NCBI RefSeq assembly: GCF_044901685.1
Contig: NZ_JBJDPS010000004.1
Location: forward strand, 496,001-560,000
DNA length: 64,000 nt
Reading direction: 5' to 3'
Origin: Micromonospora_G sp044901685
Lineage (GTDB): Bacteria; Actinomycetota; Actinomycetes; Mycobacteriales; Micromonosporaceae
The notes beneath the pieces are model-generated. The model saw nothing but the letters and a program-made list of their open reading frames with translations. It did not search any database and was not told the DNA's origin. The translations under genes were made by a program, and so were the position numbers. Below are positions 42,601 to 52,500 of the stretch, piece after piece (position 1 is the first letter of the stretch; each line of letters starts with the position of its first letter).

Positions 42601-44095
42601 CGGCGATCGTTCCGACCGCCGGGTAGTCGTGGACGGTGTTGTTCCACTCCGTCAGTGCCTCGCGGTCGGCCGGGGTGCGCAGGTCCAGTTCGGAGAGCCG
42701 CCGGTCCGGCTCGGCGGTGAGCGCCCGCAACACCAGCAGCAGCCGGTCACCGAGCCGGGCCATGGTCGCCGGGTCGAACAGGTCACGCCGGTAGTCGAGC
42801 ACCCCGTACAGGGTGGGGCCGGAGTCGAAGAAGAGCACGGTGAGGTCCATCCGGGAGCTGTCCCGGTCGAAGCTCACCGGCCGGACCGCCAGCGACCGCG
42901 ACCGGCGCGGCGCGCCGGCCGGGTTCACCACGCACATGACCTGGAACAGCGGGTTCCGGCTCGGATCACGGGGCAGGTCGGCCAGTTCCACCACCTGGCT
43001 CAGCGGCAGGTCGGCGTGGTCGAGCGAGTCGACGCAGGTACGGCGTACCCGCTGGAGCGCGTCGGCGAGGGTCGGGTCACCGGAGAGGTCGACCCGCAGC
43101 GCCAGACTGTTCACCATCAGCCCGACCACGGACTGGAGGTGCGGGTTGGAGCGGGTGGAGACCGGTGAGCCGACGCAGATGTCGTCCTGGCCGGTCCAGC
43201 GGGCCAGCAGCACCTGCAACGCGGTCAGGACCAGCATGAACCGGGTGCAGCCGGAGCTGCGGGCCAGGCCGTCGAGGGCGGTGGTCAGCTCCGCCGGCAC
43301 CTCGAACCGGTGGGTCGCCCCGGCGAATGTCTGCACCGGCGGGCGCGGCCGGTCGGTGGGCAGGTCCAGCACCCCCGGCACCCCGGCGAGCCGGTCGGCC
43401 CAGAACTCACGCTGTCGCCGGGTCAGCCCGGCGTCGAGTGCCCGCTGCCGCCAGAGCACGTAGTCCGGATACTGCACGGCCGGCGGTGGCGGGGCGGGCT
43501 CGCCCAGCAGACCGTCCAGCACCTCGCCGAGCAGGATCGCCAGGGACCGGTCGTCGGCGACGATGTGGTGCAGGCTGAGCACGAGCAGGTGGTCGTCCGG
43601 CGCGACCCGGACCAGCAGGGTCCGGGCCAGCGGCCCGCGTTCCAGGTCGAAGCCGGTTTCGATGAACGTACGGGCGAGCGTTTCGGCTTGCCGCTCCCGC
43701 CGGTCCGGGTCGGCGGTGCCGAGGTCGACGCTCTCGATCGGAATCCGGATCCGGGTCTCCCCGGCCGGGTGGACGAACTGCTCGGGGCGGCCGTCCCGGA
43801 GGCCGAAGACGGTCCGCAGCGCCTCGTGCCGGTCCTGGGCGGCGTCCAGCGCCGTCCGCAGCGCGTCCGGGTCCAGCGCCCCGGTCAGCCGGGCCGCGAC
43901 CGCGAGCGCGTACGCCCCGCCGCCGGGGTCGAGGCGGTCGAGGAACCAGAGCCCCTCCTGGAGCGGGGAGAGCGGGATCGGGCTCCCCTCGGCCCGCCTC
44001 GGGATGTCGCTGCCCTGCCGGGCGGCGGCCACCCCGCGCCGGGCCAGCAGTTCCCGGATCAGCCGCTCCCGGGTGCCGGCGTCGACCTCGGTCAC
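39599..44095 (-). CDS. NRPS-D: C-A-T-reductase terminal module
   Basis: The 1,498-aa protein starts at GTG 44095 (GTGA overlap with NRPS-C). It has a condensation domain (about 45-470) with HHIVADD in place of HHxxxDG (catalytic His kept), an adenylation domain (about 500-1000) with YVIFTSGSTGAPKG, a T domain with DNFFDLGGHSLLAG, and a thioester reductase from about 1129: VTGATGFLGAHLL, LVSTLG and YNSTK. The reductase uses NAD(P)H to release the peptide as an aldehyde, or after a second reduction as an alcohol. The A-domain signature by alignment with GrsA is D-A-G-D-M-G-H-V-C-K, which I cannot assign. Confidence 0.92.
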   Translation of the reverse strand: MTEVDAGTRERLIRELLARRGVAAARQGSDIPRRAEGSPIPLSPLQEGLWFLDRLDPGGGAYALAVAARLTGALDPDALRTALDAAQDRHEALRTVFGLRDGRPEQFVHPAGETRIRIPIESVDLGTADPDRRERQAETLARTFIETGFDLERGPLARTLLVRVAPDDHLLVLSLHHIVADDRSLAILLGEVLDGLLGEPAPPPPAVQYPDYVLWRQRALDAGLTRRQREFWADRLAGVPGVLDLPTDRPRPPVQTFAGATHRFEVPAELTTALDGLARSSGCTRFMLVLTALQVLLARWTGQDDICVGSPVSTRSNPHLQSVVGLMVNSLALRVDLSGDPTLADALQRVRRTCVDSLDHADLPLSQVVELADLPRDPSRNPLFQVMCVVNPAGAPRRSRSLAVRPVSFDRDSSRMDLTVLFFDSGPTLYGVLDYRRDLFDPATMARLGDRLLLVLRALTAEPDRRLSELDLRTPADREALTEWNNTVHDYPAVGTIAGAGTTEGGLAELVRRWAVASPDAPAVIDGDLVLDHGELDRRTEGLARRLRRAGVGPEVPVGLVLPAGIDAIVGILGILRAGGAYLPLDPTHPPARLLALLAEAGAPVVLVDPADTDRFADHPGTVLTVESGDPGTDDGVPLPVTAPDQLAYVIFTSGSTGAPKGVMVSHRSAVNLTRAFVDEHGIGPGDRLLMLPPLSFDASVGDIFPALAGGAALVLHRRPAELTGPDLLRFCAEQRITLVDTAAALWARWVADLATAAPVTDTGLRAMMIGGEAAGTETVRGWARATGGTVRLHNHYGPTEGTVCATTYATVDAGELPGLGQLPIGRPVGNVRVHLLDPGLRPVPVGFTGEIYLGGAAPARGYLGAPGLTASRFVADPFGEPGGRLYRTGDLARHRPDGTIEFLGRTDRQVKIRGHRIDLGEVEVACAHLPGVAHAAVTVRDDGTGPRLVAYLVPADRSAPATTRLRAGLRERLPDYLVPAHLVVLDELPLNRHGKLDQAALPAPAEREPDADHVPPRTATERALAGIWADLLGRDRVGASDNFFDLGGHSLLAGPLAARITADLAVDLPLRALFETADLAGLAARIDRARTGDTGRRLDPDRVRDDARLPDDIADRLPAGRPPVTPETVLVTGATGFLGAHLLADWLDHSRARLHCLVRAATPHAAVDRVRDNLTRYGLWRDEYATRLVGVPGDLGAPALGLSRRDFDALADRTDLVLHNGGLVNFLMPYERLRLANVTGTVEVLRLAAAGRPTAVQLVSTLGVFLTPDRVGGVVDERDSPDDCTGLGDGYNSTKWVADALVRAARERGLTVGVHRPARITGNATTGVGNADDYFSRLLKTFTQLGAVPEIGDDRADLAPVDHVGRAIGHLSRQPGHRNDDFHYYNNQTISFAGLAGALADYGYPVELVPYARWRAALLDRPDAALAPFTPLFGAEAPRRTQPRFDCTRTEAALAAAGITCPPADPALIHTYLAWYVSAGFLDPPPGGHRPLRSNHG

Positions 44096-47000
44096 GACGG
44101 CTCGCCGAGCAGCGTACGCAGTTCCTCGGTGGAGAGCCCGGCCAGATCCTGCCGCAGCTCGGCGACCGTGACCACGTGTCCGGGGACCGGCTCCCGGTCC
44201 ACCAGCGCCTGCGCCATCGCGGCCACCGTCGGCGCCTCGAACAGCACCCGGATCGGCAGCTCCAGCTCGAACGTGGCGGCGACCCGGCTCAGCGCCTGGG
44301 CGGCCAGCAGTGAGTGGCCGCCGAGCCGGAAGAAGTCGTCGTGTACGCCGACCCGGTCGACCCCGAGCACCTGCTGCCAGATCTCGGCCAGGATCTGCTC
44401 CACCGGGTTGCGCGGGGCGAGGCGTTCCGTGGCCACCGCGTCCCGCCAGTCCGGTTGCGGCAGCGCGCCCCGGTCGGTCTTGCCGTTGGCGTTCACCGGC
44501 AGCGCGGTGAGGGTGACCAGGGTCGCCGGCACCATGTAACCGGGCAGCCGGGTGGCCAGCCACGGGCGCAGCACCGACCAGAGGTCCGGGGTGTCGCCGC
44601 CGCCACGATCGCCGCCACGATCGGCGCCGTGCGCCGGCACCACGTACGCCACCAGTCGGGTGTCGTCCGAGCCGGCCGCCCAGGTGCTCACCACCGCGTC
44701 GACGACCAGGTCGTGCGCGCGCAACTGCTCCTCGATCTCACCCAGCTCGATCCGGAAACCACGGATCTTCACCTGGTGGTCGGTCCGGCCGAGGAACTCC
44801 AGCCGCCCGTCGGCGCGTTGCCGGGCCAGGTCGCCGGTGGCGTAGAGCCGGGCGCCGGGTCGGCCGCTGAACGGGTCCGGCACGAACCGGGAGGCGGTCA
44901 GCCCCGGTCGGCCCGGGTAGCCGCGTACCACCCCGAGACCGCCGATGTGCACCTCGCCGACCACGCCGACCGGGACCGGCTGGCCGATCCGGTCCAGCAC
45001 GTACAACTCGGTGTTGGCGATCGGCGTACCCAGGTCGATGGCGGCCGGCGACGGCGCCACCGTCGTCGCGGCCGACCAGACCGTGGTCTCGGTCGGGCCG
45101 TAGCAGTTCCACAGCGTGGCGCCGTCGGCGGTCAGCGCGTCGGCCAGGTCCCGGGGCAGTGCCTCGCCGCCGCAGAGCCGCAGCCGCAGCCCGGCCGGCA
45201 CGCCGCCGCTGGCCAGCAGCAGCCGCCAGGTGGCCGGGGTCGCCTGCATCGCGGTGATCCCCTCTCCGGCCAGGAGTTCGCGCAGCGCCGGCCCGTCACC
45301 GGTCACCGCCGAGTCCACGATGGTCAGCGGGGTGCCGCGCAGCAGTGGCACCAGCAGTTCGAGCACGGAGATGTCGAACGAGAGGGTGGTCACCGCCGCG
45401 AACCGGTCGGTGTCGGTCAGGCCGAGGTCGTCGTGGAACGACGCGACCAGGTTCAGCACCGAGCGGTGCGGCACCGCGACCGGTTTGGGGCGGCCGGTGG
45501 AGCCCGAGGTGTAGATCAGGTAGGCCAGCCCGTCCGGGTGGGCCGGCGCCGGAGCCCGGTCGGCCGGGGCCTCGGCCAGCTCGGCCGCGTCGTCGTCCAG
45601 GCAGACCACCACCGGTACGTCGGCGAGCAGGTCGCCGAGGCGCTCCCGGACCGCCCGCTGGGTCACCACCACCGTGGTTCCCGAGTCGTCCAGCAGGTAA
45701 CGCAGCCGCTCGGCCGGCAGGCTCGGGTCCAGTGGCAGGTAACCGGCGCCGGCCTGCCAGGTGCCGAGCACCCCGACCAGCAAACCCACGCCCCGGTCCA
45801 GGCAGATCCCGACCGGGCTGTCCGGCCGCACCCCGCGCGCCCGCAGCAGGTACGCCAACCGCGCCGCCCGTTCGTGCAGCTCGGCCGGGTTCACCGCGCC
45901 GTCCGGGCCGCTGACCGCCGGCACCGGTCCCGCCTCCGAGTCGTCGGTCGGCAGCAGCTCCAGCACCGACGCGACCGGTGGCAGGCCCCGGGCGGTGGCG
46001 TTCCAGTCGACCACCGAGCGCCAGCGTTCCACCCCGGCCAGCAGCGGGATCTCGGCCACCGGCCGGTCCGGGTCGGCGAGGGCCAGGTCGAGCAGGGTGG
46101 TCAGTTGCCGGGTCAGCCGGGCGACCGACTCGGCGTCGAAGAGGGCGGTGTCGTACTCCACCGCCAGGTTCAGCCCCCCGTCGGCGGTCACCTCGCCGAC
46201 CAGGGAGAGGTCGAACTTGGCGCTGCCGCTGTCGACCCGCAGCGAGGTGCTGGTCAGGTCGACCAGGCGCAGGTTGGCCGGCGGCGTGTTCTGCACGATG
46301 AGCTGGGTCTGGAAGACCGGGGCGTGGCCCAGGCTGCGCTCCGGCGCCAACTCCTCGACCAGCTTCTCGAACGGGACGTCGGCGTGGGCCAGGCCGCCGA
46401 GGGTCGCCTCGCGTACCCGGTCGACCAGCTCCCGGAACGTCGGCACACCGGCCACCGAGACCCGCAGCGGCAGGGTGTTGACGAAGAAGCCGATCAGCGG
46501 CTCCAGGTCGGCGTGGTTGCGCCCGGCGACCGGGGTGCCGATCACCAGTTCGTCCTGCCCGCTGGTTCGGGACAGCAGCGCGCTGAACCCGGCCATCAGG
46601 GTCATGAACGTGGTGGTCCCGCTGGCCTGGTTGAACTCCCGCATCCGCTGGACGAGCCCGGTGCCGAAGTCGAAGTAGTGCACTGCGCCCCGGTAGGACT
46701 GGCTGGCCGGGCGGGGTCGGTCGGTCGGGAGGGTGAGCAGTGCGGGGGCACCGCGCAACTGGTCCAGCCAGTAGTCGAGCTGCTCCCGCAGCGCGTCACC
46801 GGCCAGCTTCTCCCGCTGCCAGAGCGCGTAGTCGGCGTACTGCGCGGGCAGGTCCGGCAGCTTCGGCGTACGGCCGTCGCGCAGCGCCGCGTACGCGGTG
46901 TTCAGCTCGGTGAAGAGCACGCCGAGCGACCAGGCGTCGGAGACGATGTGGTGCAGGCAGAGCGAGAGGTGGTGGTCGTCGTCGGTGGTCCGGACCAGCC

Positions 47001-47427
47001 TGGCCCGGAACAGCGGGCCGTGGGCCAGGTCGAACGGGCGCCGCGCCTCCTGCCAGAGCAGCCGGGCCGCCTCCTCGGCGGTGCCGCCGGACAGGTCGGT
47101 GACCTCCAGCACCGGCTCGCCGGTCGGGCGTACCACCTGCACCGGCTCGCCGCCCGAGTCGGCGAAGGTGGTCCGCAACGCCCCGTGCCGGCGCACGATC
47201 AGCTCCAGCGCGGCGCGCAGCGCCGCCACGTCGAGCGGGCCGCGCAGCCGGAACGCGACCGGGATGTTGTAGACCGGGTCGCCGGGCTGGAACCGGTCCA
47301 GGAACCACAACCGTTGCTGTCCGGACGACACCGGGTACGTCCGGGGCGTGTTCACCCGCTCGGTCAACATCCGCGCCAGCAACGCCCGCTTGTTCCTCGC
47401 CGGGGAAGGAGAATCGGGCTCGGTCAT
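44092..47427 (-). CDS. NRPS-C: C-A-T module, Gly-like specificity
   Basis: The 1,111-aa protein has a condensation domain (about 35-470; LHHIVSDAWS, catalytic His kept), an adenylation domain with YLIYTSGSTGRPKP and YGPTETTVWS, and a T domain with DDFFRLGGHSLLAA. The signature read against GrsA is D-I-L-Q-L-G-C-V-W-K, close to the D-I-L-Q-L-G-L-I-W-K seen for glycine, so Gly is a moderate inference. The C-terminal LAGLSTEELRTLLGE is a short helix that may dock onto NRPS-D. It overlaps neighbours at both ends by four bases. Confidence 0.92.
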   Translation of the reverse strand: MTEPDSPSPARNKRALLARMLTERVNTPRTYPVSSGQQRLWFLDRFQPGDPVYNIPVAFRLRGPLDVAALRAALELIVRRHGALRTTFADSGGEPVQVVRPTGEPVLEVTDLSGGTAEEAARLLWQEARRPFDLAHGPLFRARLVRTTDDDHHLSLCLHHIVSDAWSLGVLFTELNTAYAALRDGRTPKLPDLPAQYADYALWQREKLAGDALREQLDYWLDQLRGAPALLTLPTDRPRPASQSYRGAVHYFDFGTGLVQRMREFNQASGTTTFMTLMAGFSALLSRTSGQDELVIGTPVAGRNHADLEPLIGFFVNTLPLRVSVAGVPTFRELVDRVREATLGGLAHADVPFEKLVEELAPERSLGHAPVFQTQLIVQNTPPANLRLVDLTSTSLRVDSGSAKFDLSLVGEVTADGGLNLAVEYDTALFDAESVARLTRQLTTLLDLALADPDRPVAEIPLLAGVERWRSVVDWNATARGLPPVASVLELLPTDDSEAGPVPAVSGPDGAVNPAELHERAARLAYLLRARGVRPDSPVGICLDRGVGLLVGVLGTWQAGAGYLPLDPSLPAERLRYLLDDSGTTVVVTQRAVRERLGDLLADVPVVVCLDDDAAELAEAPADRAPAPAHPDGLAYLIYTSGSTGRPKPVAVPHRSVLNLVASFHDDLGLTDTDRFAAVTTLSFDISVLELLVPLLRGTPLTIVDSAVTGDGPALRELLAGEGITAMQATPATWRLLLASGGVPAGLRLRLCGGEALPRDLADALTADGATLWNCYGPTETTVWSAATTVAPSPAAIDLGTPIANTELYVLDRIGQPVPVGVVGEVHIGGLGVVRGYPGRPGLTASRFVPDPFSGRPGARLYATGDLARQRADGRLEFLGRTDHQVKIRGFRIELGEIEEQLRAHDLVVDAVVSTWAAGSDDTRLVAYVVPAHGADRGGDRGGGDTPDLWSVLRPWLATRLPGYMVPATLVTLTALPVNANGKTDRGALPQPDWRDAVATERLAPRNPVEQILAEIWQQVLGVDRVGVHDDFFRLGGHSLLAAQALSRVAATFELELPIRVLFEAPTVAAMAQALVDREPVPGHVVTVAELRQDLAGLSTEELRTLLGEPS

Positions 47428-48170
47428 GACGTCGCTCCTTGCTGGTCGGCCAGTTGGGGGACCGGTGTCCTGGGGTTCACCGGTGGCGGGCCGGGGACCG
47501 AGAGGCCGAACTCGCGTGCCGCCGCACCGACCCTGGCCCGCAGGGCGGGCGGGGTGTTCGCGCCGAACAGGCGCAGGTACGTGGCGACCGAGTCCCGGTC
47601 GTCGGCGAGGAACGGGAAGTCCGACGAGACCATGTGCCGGATGGCGAGCAACGGCACCGGGCTGTACAGCGGACGGAAGTCGTCGTTCCAGAGCCCCGCC
47701 TTGTCCGGCGGTCCACTGTGGAATTCGCCGACCATCAGCCCCTCGGGGACGTACCGGGGCTTGAGCCGTTCCTGGGTCTGGTCCACGATCGCGTTCGCCC
47801 GCTCCGGCGGCACGTCCGGCAGGGTGAGCAGGATGGTCTTGAACTGGGCGGCCGGACCACCGGTCGGCGGCAGCTCGCGGAACCAGTCGCGGTAGGTCAG
47901 CATGAGCTGGTCGAGCGTGCCCGGCTCGACGGTCTCGCCCCGGTGCACCGCGAGGTAGAACATGCCCCGGTCCAGCGACGCCTGGGCGAACGGGCAGACC
48001 GGTCCCTTGCGCCCCAGGTCGGGGTGGGGCCGGCAGAGGTATTCCCGGGCCCAGCGCAGCACACTGAGCAGCTTTGTCTCGACGCCCCGGATCAGCGGGT
48101 GGACCGCCTCGGCGGTCAGGTCGAACTGTTCCACCAGCACGCAGGCCGGCTGTTCGGGATGGATCAGCAC
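47424..48170 (-). CDS. DUF6875-type protein
   Basis: The 248-aa protein has a distinctive LGRKGPVCPFAQASLDRGMF block near residue 53 with one Cys, then a central RYVPEGLMVGEFHSG, LWNDDFRPLYSPVPLLAIRHMV and SDFPFLADDRDSVATYLRLFG. These blocks are those of the DUF6875 family, which occurs in NRPS and related clusters. There is no cofactor motif that I recognise. The Cys and the conserved His/Asp residues could form a catalytic or metal site. It sits between the flavoprotein and NRPS-C, eight bases and four bases respectively, so it is surely in the operon. Confidence 0.7.
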   Translation of the reverse strand: MLIHPEQPACVLVEQFDLTAEAVHPLIRGVETKLLSVLRWAREYLCRPHPDLGRKGPVCPFAQASLDRGMFYLAVHRGETVEPGTLDQLMLTYRDWFRELPPTGGPAAQFKTILLTLPDVPPERANAIVDQTQERLKPRYVPEGLMVGEFHSGPPDKAGLWNDDFRPLYSPVPLLAIRHMVSSDFPFLADDRDSVATYLRLFGANTPPALRARVGAAAREFGLSVPGPPPVNPRTPVPQLADQQGATS

Positions 48171-48177
48171 GGTCGGG

Positions 48178-49557
48178 TCACCGCCCCGCCCGGCGGCGCG
48201 GCGACCGGCTCGCCGCGTACGCCAGACCGGCGCCGAGCGCCACCGCGCCGCCGGTCGCCGCCGCCCGCAGCAGCCGGTCCTGCCGGTCCGACCGGGCCAG
48301 GGCCTCCGCGTACGGGGTGGTGGTGTGCGCGACCATCGTGTAGAGCGGGGTCCAGTGGTCCGGCAGCAGGCGGCTGAGCAGCCGGTCAGCCGCGGCCCGC
48401 AGCGCGTACCCGGGGCGGTGCACCCGGTCGCGCAACTCGACGAAGTTGCGGGTGGAGAGGTCGGCCAACACGTCGGTGTGCGGCTTGCGCGCCGCCTCGT
48501 ACGCGGCCAGCGCGGTCGCCCGGTCGTCCGGGTGCCGGTCGAGGCACTGGTCGAGCACCAGGCAGTCCTCGAAGGAGGCGTTCATGCCCTGCCCGTAGAA
48601 CGGGTAGACCGCGTGCGCCGCGTCGCCGACCAGCACCACCCGGTCGGTGTGCCGCCACGGGCTGGTCCGGACCGTGACCATCTGGCCGGTGGGGTGGTCG
48701 AGAATCTCCTCCACCAGCCGGGGCATCAGCTCCTCGGCGTCGGGGAACTCGCGCCGGAAGAAGCCGCGGATCGTGGCCGGGTCGGTGAGCGTGGCGAAGC
48801 TGTGCGCACCCTCGAACGGCATGAACAGGGTGCAGGTCAGCGAGCCGTCGACGTTCGGGTGGGCGACCATCAACCCGTGTTCGCCGGGCCAGACGTGCAG
48901 CGCTTCCAGGCGTACCCGGGGTTGGCCGTCGAGACCGACCGGGATGGTCAGCTCCTTGTACCCCCAGTCCAGGAACTCCTGGCCGTGGTTGGCCCGCTGG
49001 CCGTACTGCAACTGCTGGCGTACGGCGGAGAAGGCCCCGTCCGCGCCGACCACCAGGTCGGCCAGCACCTCGTGGTGGGTGTCGTCGCCCAGGCAGGTGA
49101 CGGTCACCGTCGGCGTCTCCCGGTCCAGCCGGTGCAGTCGCCAGCCGAAGTGGAACCGCACCCCGGGCAGCGACTCGGCGGCGTCGACCAGCACCGCGAT
49201 CAGTTCGTCGCGGAGCACCGAGTGCAGGATCTGGTGCCCGTGCACCCCGTACGGCTGGAAGCCGACGGTGCCGTCGGGGGAGTGCACCACCCGGCCGCGC
49301 ATCGGCACACTGCGTTTGAGTACGTCGCCGAGCAGCCCCACCTCCTGGAGGGCGCGCATGCCCCGGGCGGAGAGTCCCAGGTTGATCGAGCGTCCGGCGT
49401 TCCCGGGCGGGGCCAGTCGCGGGTCGTCGCGCCGCTCGTAGACGTCCACCGCGAAGCCCCGGCGGGCGAGGTACACGGCGGCGAGTGAGCCGGCCAGGCC
49501 GGCACCGATGATTACGGCACGGTCCCGGCGGTCGGTCGGGGACGGCGTGACCGTCAT
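48178..49557 (-). CDS. kynurenine 3-monooxygenase-like FAD monooxygenase
   Basis: The 459-aa protein has the FAD fold AVIIGAGLAGSLAAVYLARRG, then SINLGLSARGMRALQEVGL and PMRGRVVHS, as in kynurenine 3-monooxygenase. DWGYKELTIP, LHVWPGEHGLMVAHPN and TCTLFMPFEG are also present, followed by LVGDAAHAVYPFYGQGMNAS. A C-terminal hydrophobic helix (GGAVALGAGLAYAA) with a basic end mirrors the membrane anchor of the eukaryotic enzyme. It would hydroxylate kynurenine or a similar anthraniloyl-type aromatic. No kynureninase or tryptophan dioxygenase gene is in the window. ATG 49557 lies in an ATGA overlap with NRPS-B. Confidence 0.88.
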   Translation of the reverse strand: MTVTPSPTDRRDRAVIIGAGLAGSLAAVYLARRGFAVDVYERRDDPRLAPPGNAGRSINLGLSARGMRALQEVGLLGDVLKRSVPMRGRVVHSPDGTVGFQPYGVHGHQILHSVLRDELIAVLVDAAESLPGVRFHFGWRLHRLDRETPTVTVTCLGDDTHHEVLADLVVGADGAFSAVRQQLQYGQRANHGQEFLDWGYKELTIPVGLDGQPRVRLEALHVWPGEHGLMVAHPNVDGSLTCTLFMPFEGAHSFATLTDPATIRGFFRREFPDAEELMPRLVEEILDHPTGQMVTVRTSPWRHTDRVVLVGDAAHAVYPFYGQGMNASFEDCLVLDQCLDRHPDDRATALAAYEAARKPHTDVLADLSTRNFVELRDRVHRPGYALRAAADRLLSRLLPDHWTPLYTMVAHTTTPYAEALARSDRQDRLLRAAATGGAVALGAGLAYAASRSPRRRAGR

Positions 49558-52500
49558 GAGCCCTCCTCGGCGATCAGCGTGTTCAACAGCTCGTCGATCT
49601 CCCGGTCGGAGAGGTCGTCGAGCGAGGCGAGCAGGTCCTGTGCGCTCGGTCCGCCGGAGGCGACCCGGTCGGCGGTGCCGTCGGGGCGGAGCTGACCGGC
49701 CGGGTCCACGACCAGGGCGGCGAGTTCGGCGATGGTCGGCGCGCTGAACAGCAGGCGCAGCGGCAGGTCGACGCCGAGGGTGGCGCGGATCCGGGCGATC
49801 AGCCGGGTGGCGGTGAGCGAGTGGCCGCCGAGGGCGAAGAAGTTGTCGTGCACCCCGACCTCGGCCGCGCCGAGCACCTCGCGCCAGAGCCGGGCGAGCT
49901 GCTCCTCGACCGGGGTGCGCGGCGCGACCGGTCCGCCGCCGCCGGCCTCCCGCCAGACCGGCTCCGGCAACGCCCGACGGTCGATCTTGCCGCTGCCGGT
50001 ACGCGGGAACCGGTCCACCGGCACCAGGGTCGCCGGCAGCATGTAGTCCGGCAGGTGACTGGCGAGCGCCGGACGCAGGGTGGACCAGAAGGCGGCCGGA
50101 TCGGGTACGGGCGCGGTCGGCACCATGTACGCGACCAGCCGTACGTCCTCGGCACTGGCCCGCCAGGTGACCACGACCGCGTCGCGGATCGTGTCCTGGG
50201 CCCGCAGCGCGGTCTCGATCTCGCCCAGCTCGATCCGGTAGCCCCGGAGCTTGACCTGCTGGTCGGCGCGGCCGAGATACTCCAGCCGGCCGTTGCGCAG
50301 CCACCGGGCCAGGTCGCCGGTGGCGTAGCGCCGGACGCCGGGTCGGCCGCCCCACGGGTCGGGGCGGAAGCTCGCCGAGGTGCGGGCCGGGTCGCGGTGG
50401 TAGCCCCGGGCGACGCCGAGCCCGCCCAGGTGCAGCTCGCCGACCGCGCCGACCGGCACCGGGTGACCGGCCGGGTCGAGCAGGTAGAGCCGGGTGTTGG
50501 CGACCGGGTCGCCGAGGTCGACCGGGCCGTCGCCGCCGACCCGCCCGGCGGTGGAGTAGATGGTGGTCTCCGACGGGCCGTACCCGTTGATCAGCGTGGC
50601 GCCGTCGCGACGCAGCTCGTCGGCGAGGTCGCGGTAGAGCGCCTCGCCGCCGCTGATCCGCAGCCGTACGCCGGCCGGCACCCCACCGGCGGCGAGCAGC
50701 ATCCGCCAGCTCGCCGGGGTGGCCTGCATCGCGGTGACGCCCCGGGCGGCGAGTTCGGCGCGGAGCGCGGCGGCGTCGACCGCGAGACCGCTGTCGAAGA
50801 GTTCCACCCGGGCCCCGGCGAGCAGCGGCAGGACCAGTTCGACCACGGAGATGTCGAAGGCGTTCGTGGTGATCGCGGCGACCCGGTCGGCGGCGGTCAG
50901 GCAGAGCAGCCGGTCGAAGGCGACCAGCAGGTTGACCACCGAGCCGTGGGTGACCGCCACGCCCTTCGGCACGCCGGTGGAGCCGGAGGTGTAGAGCAGG
51001 TAGGCCAGACCGTCGCGGTGGCCGACCGGTTCGGGAGCGGTCTCCGGTTGCGCCCGCAGCCGGTCGAGCTGGCCCGGGTCGTCGAGCCGGATCACCCGGG
51101 CGCCGGCCGGCCAGCAGTCGCCGGTCCGGGCGGCGCTGGCCCGGTCGGTGAGCACCACCGGTACGCCGGCCGTGGCCGCCATCCCGGTCAGGCGGGCGGC
51201 CGGCAACTCCGGGTCCAGTGGCAGGTAACCGCCACCGGCCTGCCAGACCGCCAGCATCGCGGTGAGCATGACGCTGCCCCGGGCCAGGCAGATCCCGACC
51301 GGCACGTCGATGCCGACCCCACACCCGCGCAGCAGGTGGGCGAGGCGGTTGCGGTCGGCGACAAGCTGGGCGTACGTCAGTGTGGCGTCCGGTCCGGCCA
51401 CCGCGACCGCGTCCGGGTCGGCCGGCGGGTGCCGCTCGAACAGCTCGGCGACGCAGGCGTACGGCGGTGGGGTCAGCTCCTGTGCCCGCCAACCGGCGAC
51501 GATCTCGTCGCGTTCGGCCGGGCCGAGCAACGGCAGCTCGACCACCGGCGTCGCCGGCCGGAGCACCGCCGCCCCGAGCAGCGCCAGGTACGCGTGGGCG
51601 ACCCGGTCGATCCTGTCCCGGTCGAACAGCGCGGTCCGGTACGTCAGCCGACCCCGCAGCCCGTCCGGCCGCTGCTCCACGGTGAGGGTCAGGTCGAACT
51701 TCACCGTGCCGTTCTCCCGCAGCTCCGGTGCGATCCACAGCCCGGCCGACTCGACCGGTGCCGGCGTCTCCTCCACCGCGAACATCACCTGCACCAGCGG
51801 CGAGTGGGCCAGGCTGCGCTGCGGCGCGAGCAGGTCGACCAGCTCCTCGAACGGCACGTCCTGCCGGGACTGGGCGTCGATCGCGCTGCTCCGGGCGGCG
51901 CCCAGCAGCTCGCCGAAGGTGGTCGACGGCTCGAACCGGCCGCGCAGGGCCAGGGTGTTGGCGAAGAAGCCGACCACGCCCCGGGTCTCCGGCCGGCTGC
52001 GTCCGGAGACCGGCACCGCGACCAGCAGGTCCGGCTGCCCGCTGAGCCGGTGCAGCAGGGACTGGAAGCCGGCGAGCAGCACGGCGAACTCGGTGGTGTC
52101 GGCGTCCCGGGCGAGCCGCCGTATGCCGACGGTCAGCTCCTCCGGCACCGGGAACGTGACGAGCCCGCCGGCCGGGGACTGCTCCGCCGGCCGGGGCCGG
52201 TCGGCGGGCAGGTCGAGCAGGGTCGGCGCGCCGGCGAGCGCGGCCTGCCAGTGGGCCAGGTCGTCGGCGAAGGCGGACCGCTGCGCCTGTTCGCGCTGCC
52301 AGACCGCGAAGTCGGCGTACTGGATCGGCGGTGGGGGCAGGTCGGGCGCCGCCCCGGTGACCGCCGTCCGGTAGCCGTACGCCAGCTCCCCGAACAGGGT
52401 GTCGAACGACCAACCGTCGGCGACGATGTGGTGCACGACCAGGACCAGCAGGTGCTCGGTCGGCGTCAGCCGGATCAGCCGTACCCGCAGCAGCGGTCCG

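Noticed and set aside
44314..47895. 1,193-codon plus-strand frame opposite NRPS-C and the DUF6875 gene
   Set aside because: Antisense shadow, low-complexity Arg/Gly/Val-rich composition, no ribosome binding site or family motif.
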